Of a stretch of DNA of 64,000 nt, positions 1 through 7,711 are shown in pieces; position 1 is the first letter of the stretch, and each line of letters starts with the position of its first letter. The stretch covers positions 1 through 64,000 of the forward strand of contig CALKEB010000028.1 in assembly GCA_938084845.1 (NCBI GenBank), given 5' to 3'. This DNA comes from an uncultured Polaribacter sp. Lineage in GTDB: Bacteria > Bacteroidota > Bacteroidia > Flavobacteriales > Flavobacteriaceae. Made by a program: the position numbers and the translations under genes. The notes under the pieces were generated by a model. The model searched no databases. It had not been told where the DNA came from and saw only the letters and a list, made by a program, of their open reading frames with translations.

Positions 1-1247
1 ATAGAAACAGTAGCATCACCTGTTACATTTACAACGGTTCTACACATGTCTAGTGGCCTATCTACCGCAAAAATTAATGCAATCCCTAAAGGCAATAAAT
101 CTGCAGGAAAACCAATGGTTTCTAAAACTACAACAAGCATTACAATACCTGCACTCGGTACTGCAGCACTTCCTATAGAGGCTAAAACAGAGGTTCCTAT
201 AATAACAATTTGGTTAGAAAAAGTTAACCCCTCTGGCCATAGTACTTGCATGATAAAAACAGCTGCAATTCCTTGATACAAACTAGTACCATCCATATTA
301 ACAGTTGCTCCTACAGGTAAAACAAAACCTGAAACTTCTTTATCTACTCCTAAATGCTCTTCTACACGCTCCATCGTAACTGGCAAAGTTGCAGCACTAC
401 TACTTGTAGAAAATGCTAATAATTGCGCTGGACTTATTTGCTTTAAAAACCAGATTGGCGATTTTTTTGTAAACAGAAATACCAATACTAAATAAAATAC
501 AATCAATAAAAGTAACCCACCCACAACACAAACAGCATACCATAATAATTTTACAAGTATTTCTGTGTCATCAAAAGAAATAATAACATTTGCCAATAAA
601 GAAAAAACAGCAAATGGTGCAAATAGCATAATAAGATCTACCATTTTCATGACCACCTCATTTAAAGAATCAAAAAAATCGATAAGTGGTTTTGCTTTCT
701 TTTGATTGATAAGCAATAAAGAGATCCCTACAAATAATGCAAAAAATATGACTTGCAGCATAGATGCATCTGTTAAGGATTTAAAAATATTACTCGGAAA
801 AATATCTACTAATGCTTGTAAAGGTCCTGAATCTTGCTGAGAAGAGGCCTTATTTAATTTGTCTATAACCCCTGCATCATTTGAATATTTAGTCTTTATT
901 TTTTCTAAAGTAGAGGCTGGCATTCCAGTACCCGGCTTTACCATATTTACAATACCTAAACCTATAATAACGGCAACTAAAGTGGTAAACATGTATAAAC
1001 CTATGGTTCTTAACCCCATAGATTTAATTTTTGAAATGTCTTTTAAATCAGAAATACCTTTAATTAACGAGGCTAATATTAACGGTACTGCTATTAACTT
1101 TAATAAATTTATAAAAATAGTGCCAAATGGTTTAATCCAATCTGTTATAAAAGATTTCCCTCCATCAATTGAATTCATTATAAAACCAAAAATGATTCCT
1201 AAAATCATTCCTATTAAAATCTTCCAATGCAATGCTAGTCTCTTCAT
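1..1247 (-). CDS. Dicarboxylate/amino acid:cation symporter (SDF family), C-terminus cut off by window edge
   Basis: Minus-strand frame open from ATG at 1247 to the window edge; translation has MKRLALHWKILIGMILGIIFGF..., the serine-rich AFSTSSSAATLPVT motif and ...AVDRPLDMCRTVVNVTGDATVS, typical of the family. Absent from the ORF track because it has no stop in the window. Confidence 0.93.
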   Translation of the reverse strand, partial: MKRLALHWKILIGMILGIIFGFIMNSIDGGKSFITDWIKPFGTIFINLLKLIAVPLILASLIKGISDLKDISKIKSMGLRTIGLYMFTTLVAVIIGLGIVNMVKPGTGMPASTLEKIKTKYSNDAGVIDKLNKASSQQDSGPLQALVDIFPSNIFKSLTDASMLQVIFFALFVGISLLLINQKKAKPLIDFFDSLNEVVMKMVDLIMLFAPFAVFSLLANVIISFDDTEILVKLLWYAVCVVGGLLLLIVFYLVLVFLFTKKSPIWFLKQISPAQLLAFSTSSSAATLPVTMERVEEHLGVDKEVSGFVLPVGATVNMDGTSLYQGIAAVFIMQVLWPEGLTFSNQIVIIGTSVLASIGSAAVPSAGIVMLVVVLETIGFPADLLPLGIALIFAVDRPLDMCRTVVNVTGDATVS

Positions 1248-1318
1248 ATAATTATAATTTGTGAATGCTGAAATATAGAAAAATAAATAAATATAAAGGG
1301 TGTTTTTTTTAAGATTCC

Positions 1319-2452
1319 TTACTGTATTGTTTTATAACAAGAAGCATAAATGTCTTCATAAACAGGTAAAATATTGTCTAAAGAAAACTGCTTTGCATGC
1401 ACTTTGGCATTTTCTTTAAATGCATTTAATGTCTTAGCATCTTTTAAGATTGAAATTGCATTTTTTGCCATGTCTTCTACATCACCTAAATTGCTTAAAT
1501 ACCCAGTTTTACCATGTATGTTAACTTCAGGCAACCCTCCTGTATTAGAAGATATTACAGCTGTTTTTGCAGCCATTGCCTCTAAGGCAACTAAACCAAA
1601 ACTTTCTGTTTTTGAAGGCAGTAAAAAAATATCTGAATAACATAAAATCTTATCGATTTCTGTACTATTTCCTAGAAAAAACACCTTTTCTTTTAAACGT
1701 AACGCTTTTGTTAAAGCTTCTGCTTTTATACGCTCTGGCCCCTCTCCTATCAATAATAATTTAGAAGGAATCTCTCTTTGTACTTCATAGAAAATTTTAA
1801 TTACGTCTTCTACTCGTTTAACTGGTCTAAAATTACTAATATGCGTAAGTATCTTTTCGTTCGGTTTTGCTAAAGCAATACGTTTGCATTCTTGCTCACC
1901 TGCTTTATCGTACTTTTCGGTATCTATAAAATTATAAATTACGGAAATGTCTTTTTTAATTGAAAAAAGTTTGTTGGTGGTTTCTTTTAAATTATTAGAT
2001 ACTGCAGTGACTACATCTGAGTTATTAATACTAAATTCTACCGCTGTTTTGTAGTTAGGATGACTCCCAACTAATGTAATATCTGTACCATGCAATGTAG
2101 TTACTACTTTTATGTCTATCCCCTTTTCTTTAAGCATTTGCTTGGCCATATAGGCTGCATATGCATGCGGAATTGCATAATGCACGTGTAAAATTTCTAA
2201 CTCGTATTTTTTTACAACATCTACCATTTTACTAGACAACGCCAACTCGTAAGGTTGGTACTGAAACAGCGGATATTCTTCAATTACAACTTGATGAAAA
2301 TGTAATTTATGTGATATAAAATCTAATCGAACTGGATGGTTGTAGGTAATAAAATGAACCTCATGACCTTTCTTTGCAAGTGCCATTCCTAATTCTGTTG
2401 CTACTACTCCACTACCTCCAAAAGTAGGATAACAGACAATACCTATTTTCAT
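1319..2452 (-). CDS. bshA: N-acetyl-alpha-D-glucosaminyl L-malate synthase (bacillithiol biosynthesis)
   Basis: GT4 glycosyltransferase with MKIGIVCYPTFGGSGVVATELG start and HYAIPHAYAAYMA, typical of BshA. Confidence 0.92.
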   Translation of the reverse strand: MKIGIVCYPTFGGSGVVATELGMALAKKGHEVHFITYNHPVRLDFISHKLHFHQVVIEEYPLFQYQPYELALSSKMVDVVKKYELEILHVHYAIPHAYAAYMAKQMLKEKGIDIKVVTTLHGTDITLVGSHPNYKTAVEFSINNSDVVTAVSNNLKETTNKLFSIKKDISVIYNFIDTEKYDKAGEQECKRIALAKPNEKILTHISNFRPVKRVEDVIKIFYEVQREIPSKLLLIGEGPERIKAEALTKALRLKEKVFFLGNSTEIDKILCYSDIFLLPSKTESFGLVALEAMAAKTAVISSNTGGLPEVNIHGKTGYLSNLGDVEDMAKNAISILKDAKTLNAFKENAKVHAKQFSLDNILPVYEDIYASCYKTIQ

Positions 2453-2558
2453 AACTTTTTATATTAATCTTTCTTATAATTGTAAAGATAAAAGGTTTCT
2501 TACCTGTCTCTATAATTTCTCTTATAAAAATATCAAACAACCAATGCTAAACAAAAAA

Positions 2559-2590
2559 GTTGTATCTTTTAAAATACAACTCTTTTTTAT
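2559..2590 (-). terminator. Intrinsic terminator downstream of transketolase N-terminal subunit
   Basis: AGTTGTAT...ATACAACT inverted repeat (2559-2566/2574-2581) with A/T runs on both sides. Confidence 0.6.
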
Positions 2591-2605
2591 ACAATTGAAT
2601 ATTGT

Positions 2606-3451
2606 TTAATAATCTCCTAAAGTAACTGGATTTTGCTGTAAAGCACTTTCTAATTGTTCGTCATTAGGTGCTTTTCCATGCCAAGCATGTGTATGCATCA
2701 TAAAATCTACTCCATTACCCATCATCGTTTCTAACAAAATACATACTGGTTTTCCATTCCCAGTTAATGATTTTGCTTCTGCTAAACCAGCTAAAATCGC
2801 TTCAATATCATTCCCTTCTTTTACTTCAATAACAGTCCAGCCAAAAGCTTCAAATTTTGCTTTAATGCTACCCATTGGTAAAACATCGTCTGTAGCGCCA
2901 TCTATTTGTTTTCCGTTTAAATCTATCGTTGCAATTAAATTATCTACCTTTTTTGCTGCTGCATACATCATTGCTTCCCAGTTCTGACCTTCTTGCAACT
3001 CTCCATCACCGTGTAAAGAGTAAATTAATTTGTTGTCATTGTTCAGTTTTTTGGCTTCTGCAGCACCAATTGCCACAGACATTCCTTGTCCTAAAGAACC
3101 AGAAGCTATTCTAATTCCTTCTAATCCTTCGTGTGTGGTTGGATGCCCTTGTAAACGAGAATCAATTAATCGAAAAGTATTTAATTCTTCTACTGGAAAA
3201 AAACCACTGTGTGCCAAAACACTGTAATATACAGGCGAAATATGGCCATTAGAAAGAAAAAATAAATCTTCGTTTTTACCGTCCATAGAAAAGTCTGTAG
3301 AATACTCCATTACTTCTTGATACAAGCATGTAAAAAACTCTGCACAGCCTAAAGAACCTCCTGGATGCCCAGAATTTACTTTGTGTACCATTCTTAAAAT
3401 ATCTCTACGAACTTGTTGCGTAAAATCTTGTAATTGTTGTGTTGTTGGCAT
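2606..3451 (-). CDS. Transketolase, N-terminal (TPP-binding) subunit
   Basis: GHPGGSLGCAEFFTCLY, GSLGQGMSVAIGAA and GDGELQEGQNWEAMM motifs; length of split N-terminal transketolase. Confidence 0.95.
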   Translation of the reverse strand: MPTTQQLQDFTQQVRRDILRMVHKVNSGHPGGSLGCAEFFTCLYQEVMEYSTDFSMDGKNEDLFFLSNGHISPVYYSVLAHSGFFPVEELNTFRLIDSRLQGHPTTHEGLEGIRIASGSLGQGMSVAIGAAEAKKLNNDNKLIYSLHGDGELQEGQNWEAMMYAAAKKVDNLIATIDLNGKQIDGATDDVLPMGSIKAKFEAFGWTVIEVKEGNDIEAILAGLAEAKSLTGNGKPVCILLETMMGNGVDFMMHTHAWHGKAPNDEQLESALQQNPVTLGDY

Positions 3452-3550
3452 TTTTATTGATTAATTTTTGATAAGACAAAAATACAAAAGAGATTTACTT
3501 TCTTGTCGAATTATTAGTTATTTATTCTTAATTTATTAACAGCTATTTAT

Positions 3551-4810
3551 TTAAGTCTTTTGCTTCTTTTTCTTTGCTGCAGGAAACAATACATTGTTTA
3601 ATATTAAACGATAACCAGGAGAAGTTGGGTGTAAATCTAACTCCGTCTTTGGGTCTCCTACTCGATGCGTATAATCTTCGGGGTCATGACCGCCATAAAA
3701 AGTAAACATCCCTTTTCCTTTTGTACCATGAATGTACCTTGCTTCTCTATTCGTTTTATTTTCACCTAAAACAATCACATTAGATTTTATTGTATTTCTA
3801 TCAAAAGCAGTTGTTTGTCCCATAAAACCTTTTACAAGTATTGTGTGATTTTGTGTTAACATTGTTGGTACTGGATCCCATTTGGCAGAAAACTCTAGTA
3901 ATGAAAAATAATCCGATGTTTTTGGAATTTTTCTTTTACGGGTCATGTCTATAGAAGAAAACTCATAGACAATAGGGTTTCTTTCTAACTTAAAGTTTTT
4001 AAAAGCAAAGGTTTTTCTATCGTTTATTTTTGATTGATAGTTTACAGTTGTGCCATCACCATCAAACATAGACGCTGCAATGTCTATACCTTCTGCAGCC
4101 AAAGCAATATCAAAACTATCTGTTGCAGAGCACATTGCAAACATAAAACCACCACCAATAACATAATCTCTTATTTTTTTAGCGACAGCCAATTTCTCTT
4201 CCGAAACTTTTGCAAAACCTAATTCAGAAGCCATTTTTTCAGCGTTCTTTTTACCTTCAATATACCAAGGTGCCGTTCTAAAGGAACCATAAAAACGTCC
4301 ATATTGTCCTGTAAAATCTTCATGATGTAAGTGAAGCCATTCGTAAAGTAACAACTTATCTGCTAAAACCTCTTGATCATAAATTACTTCAAACGGAATT
4401 TCGGCATACGTCAATACCATCGTTACAGCATCATCCCAAGGCATTTTATCTTTAGGAGAATATACTGCAATTTTAGGCGCTTTTTCTAAGGTTACAGCAT
4501 CTTGATTGGAAGAGGGTGAAGCAATTTCTTGGAGTATTATTTGTGCTTTAGCATCTGATATAATTTGATAGGTTACGCCTCTAATTTTACATTCATTTTC
4601 TACAGCCTTATTGTTTTCAATTAAAAAAGCGCCACCATCATAGTTTAATAACCATTTTGAGGTTAACCCCACCTCTAAACTAAAATATACAATACCATAC
4701 GCTTTAAGATGATTTTTTTGATTATCATCATCCATAGGCACATATATAAAGGAAGCCCAACTTGCATTAGAAAGGCATAAAAAAAGGATAAGCAGACTTA
4801 TTTTTTTCAT
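3551..4810 (-). CDS. Secreted protein usually labelled 'asparagine synthetase B' in Flavobacteriia; glutamine-amidotransferase-like fold likely
   Basis: N-terminal signal peptide (MKKISLLILFLCLSNASWA), VIGGGFMFAMCSATDSFDIA nucleophile-elbow-like segment. Confidence 0.6.
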   Translation of the reverse strand: MKKISLLILFLCLSNASWASFIYVPMDDDNQKNHLKAYGIVYFSLEVGLTSKWLLNYDGGAFLIENNKAVENECKIRGVTYQIISDAKAQIILQEIASPSSNQDAVTLEKAPKIAVYSPKDKMPWDDAVTMVLTYAEIPFEVIYDQEVLADKLLLYEWLHLHHEDFTGQYGRFYGSFRTAPWYIEGKKNAEKMASELGFAKVSEEKLAVAKKIRDYVIGGGFMFAMCSATDSFDIALAAEGIDIAASMFDGDGTTVNYQSKINDRKTFAFKNFKLERNPIVYEFSSIDMTRKRKIPKTSDYFSLLEFSAKWDPVPTMLTQNHTILVKGFMGQTTAFDRNTIKSNVIVLGENKTNREARYIHGTKGKGMFTFYGGHDPEDYTHRVGDPKTELDLHPTSPGYRLILNNVLFPAAKKKKQKT

Positions 4811-4880
4811 ATCAAAAAACTAAAATACACAATTACTTGAAAGCAATTGTGTATCTAATCTATTTTATAACTTTAAATTC

Positions 4881-6407
4881 TTAAAAAGGAACGTCGTCAT
4901 CGTCGCTACCAAAAGCATCTTTAGGCTCTATTCTTTGGTTCACAGAGTATTCATCTGAAAAATCTGTATTCATAGAAGATTGAAACTCTGAGCTAAACCC
5001 TTCTTCTAAATCAGAGAATTTTGCCAAATGCCCAGTAAATTTTAAACGAATATTATCTAAGCCACCATTTCTATGTTTGGCGACTATAAACTCTCCTTGG
5101 CCCTCACATGGGGTATGCTCATCATCATCCCATTCTGTCATTCCATAGTATTCTGGTCTAAAAATAAAACTCACAATATCTGCATCTTGCTCTATGGCCC
5201 CAGATTCACGTAAATCTGAAAGTAATGGTCTTTTAGATCCACCACGTGTTTCTACTGCCCTAGACAATTGTGATAATGCAATTACTGGCACAGACAATTC
5301 TTTTGCCAATGCTTTTAAATTTCTAGAAATTGTAGAGATTTCTTGCTCACGGTTTCCACCACCTTTTCCATTCCCACCAGCTGTCATTAATTGTAAATAA
5401 TCAATTACAATTATTTTTACATTGTGTTGTGACACCAAACGTCTTGCCTTAGCTCTTAAATCAAAGATGGATAATGATGGAGTGTCATCTATAAAAATTG
5501 GGGCATCTGACAACCGTTTTACTTTTACATTAAGTTGCTCCCATTCGTGCGGTTCTAAATTACCTTTTCTTAGTTTTTCTGATGTTAAGCCCGTTTCTGA
5601 AGAAATCATTCTAGTGATTAACTGAACCGAAGACATCTCTAAAGAGAACACTGCAACAGCATGGTTAAAGTCTATGGCCATATTTTTAGCCATAGAAATT
5701 ACAAACGCAGTTTTTCCCATACCTGGTCTTGCTGCAATAATTATTAAATCTGAAGGTTGCCAACCAGAAGTTAACGCATCTAGCTTTGTAAAACCAGTTG
5801 CCAAACCAGACATACCTTCTTGATTTCCAATTTCTTGGATTTTCTTTAACGCTTGTTTTACCAGTGACCCTGCATCTTCTGAACTCTTTTTTAAGTTTCC
5901 TTGTGTGACTTCAAATAGTTTCCCTTCAGCTTCATCTAGTAAATCAAAAACATCTGTAGATTCGTCATAAGAACTTTCAATAATTTCTGATGAAATAGAA
6001 ATCAATTTTCGTTGAATGTATTTTTGTAAAATAATACGAGCGTGGAATTCTATGTGTGCCGATGATGCTACTTTTTGTGTTAAACGAATTAGAAAAAAAT
6101 CTCCTCCTACCATTTCTAATTTTTCATTCTTTTTCAACAAGTTAGATACTGTTAAAATATCTATAGGCTGTGAATTCTGGAATAATTCATAAATGGCAGC
6201 ATAAATTTCTTGATGTTTTGCATCATAAAAAGCATCTGAATGTAAAATGTCAATAACATCGTCAATTCCTTTCTTATCAATCATCATTGCCCCTAAGACT
6301 GCTTCTTCTAACTCTACTGCCTGTGGGGGTATTTTACCTTTTTCTAAACTTATAATTTTAGACCTATCTGCTTTTTTTCCTGCTATCGTATTCGTTTTTT
6401 CCATCAA
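4881..6407 (-). CDS. dnaB: Replicative DNA helicase
   Basis: PPQAVELEEAVLGAMM N-domain, AARPGMGKTAF Walker A, VIVIDYLQLM, LSQLSRAVETR. Confidence 0.97.
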   Translation of the reverse strand: MMEKTNTIAGKKADRSKIISLEKGKIPPQAVELEEAVLGAMMIDKKGIDDVIDILHSDAFYDAKHQEIYAAIYELFQNSQPIDILTVSNLLKKNEKLEMVGGDFFLIRLTQKVASSAHIEFHARIILQKYIQRKLISISSEIIESSYDESTDVFDLLDEAEGKLFEVTQGNLKKSSEDAGSLVKQALKKIQEIGNQEGMSGLATGFTKLDALTSGWQPSDLIIIAARPGMGKTAFVISMAKNMAIDFNHAVAVFSLEMSSVQLITRMISSETGLTSEKLRKGNLEPHEWEQLNVKVKRLSDAPIFIDDTPSLSIFDLRAKARRLVSQHNVKIIVIDYLQLMTAGGNGKGGGNREQEISTISRNLKALAKELSVPVIALSQLSRAVETRGGSKRPLLSDLRESGAIEQDADIVSFIFRPEYYGMTEWDDDEHTPCEGQGEFIVAKHRNGGLDNIRLKFTGHLAKFSDLEEGFSSEFQSSMNTDFSDEYSVNQRIEPKDAFGSDDDDVPF

Positions 6408-6542
6408 GACAAATGTACTTTTTTAGGTTGATTGTGCTCAAATAAATAACACAATAATTTGTAAACAAAAATTGTAAACAAAATTGTTATTATCTTGTTA
6501 ATAACCAGCAACCTTTCAATTTAATTTGTTACTTTTAAATTT

Positions 6543-7619
6543 ATGAAATGGAATAAAAAACATGTTGTCTTCGCATTATTGCTACCTATTCAACTATTTT
6601 TAGTACAAATTTTAGAAAAACATCCTGCTTTTGTAGAAAAATACTATGCTAATGGTATATACCCCATTATTTCTAATTTCTTTAGAACAGTATTTGGCTG
6701 GATTCCGTATTCAGTTGGCGATATTTTATTATTTGTTTTCATTTTATTTTTAGTTCGATTTTTAATCTTATGCCTGCGTTTTAGGGTTCGTAATTTTTTA
6801 CCACAAACCATTTCCATACTTGCATTTTTGTCTAAAATTTATTTTTGTTTTTACATGTTTTGGGGATTGAATTACTACAGAGAACCTTTGTCAAAAAACT
6901 TGGGCTATACCGAACATCAATACACAACAGACGAATTAGTAAAAAGCACCGATTATATTTTAAAACAACTAAATACAGTACATTCAAAAATAGTGTCTAA
7001 TGACTCTTTACAGATAACAAACCCATATTCTACCAGTGAAATGTATACGTTAAGTTACCAAGGGTATCAAAATTTATCGGCAGATTTTCCGCAATTTACC
7101 TACAAAAAGTCTGCTATAAAAAATTCTTTAATGGGGCATTTACAAAGTTATAATGGTACTTCTGGGTATTTTAATCCTTTTACTGGAGAAGCTCAAGTAA
7201 ATGCAACCATTCCTAAAACAAGTTTTCCTACTACTGCATGTCATGAAATGGCCCATCAAATCGGGTATGCAGCAGAAAATGAAGCAAATTTTATTGGTTT
7301 TTTGGCAACTAACTATAGTTCTAATTACTATTTTAAATACGCGAGTTACAGAATGGCTTTTGGCTATAGTATTGCTGAATTACAAAAAAGAGACCCAACA
7401 AAAGCAAAAGCATTGTGGAAAAAAGTAAATACAGGTATTATTAAAGACTTTTCTAGTAGTTATACTTTTTGGCAATCGTACAAAAACCCTTTTGAACCCA
7501 TTGTAAAAAAAGGATACGATCAATACCTAAAAGCAAACAAACAAAAAAACGGAACCGCTTCTTACAGTTATGTTGTAGACCTTATGATTTCTTATTTTAA
7601 AGAAACAAAGCAACTATAA
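6543..7619 (+). CDS. DUF3810-type membrane protein with HExxH metallopeptidase motif
   Basis: N-terminal transmembrane segments and TTACHEMAHQIGYAAENEANFIGFLA. Confidence 0.75.
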   Translation: MKWNKKHVVFALLLPIQLFLVQILEKHPAFVEKYYANGIYPIISNFFRTVFGWIPYSVGDILLFVFILFLVRFLILCLRFRVRNFLPQTISILAFLSKIYFCFYMFWGLNYYREPLSKNLGYTEHQYTTDELVKSTDYILKQLNTVHSKIVSNDSLQITNPYSTSEMYTLSYQGYQNLSADFPQFTYKKSAIKNSLMGHLQSYNGTSGYFNPFTGEAQVNATIPKTSFPTTACHEMAHQIGYAAENEANFIGFLATNYSSNYYFKYASYRMAFGYSIAELQKRDPTKAKALWKKVNTGIIKDFSSSYTFWQSYKNPFEPIVKKGYDQYLKANKQKNGTASYSYVVDLMISYFKETKQL

Positions 7620-7711
7620 ATTTCTTAAAATTATGTTAAACTAGTTTGTTTTACTTTATAAGATAAAGGGAATCTCTAATTTAGAAATTTTATAAACTAA
7701 TTCAAAACTAC

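Noticed and set aside
859-1251. ORF 130 aa on + strand
   Set aside because: Antisense to the SDF symporter, whose frame gives strong family motifs; the same applies to the 46-276 ORF.
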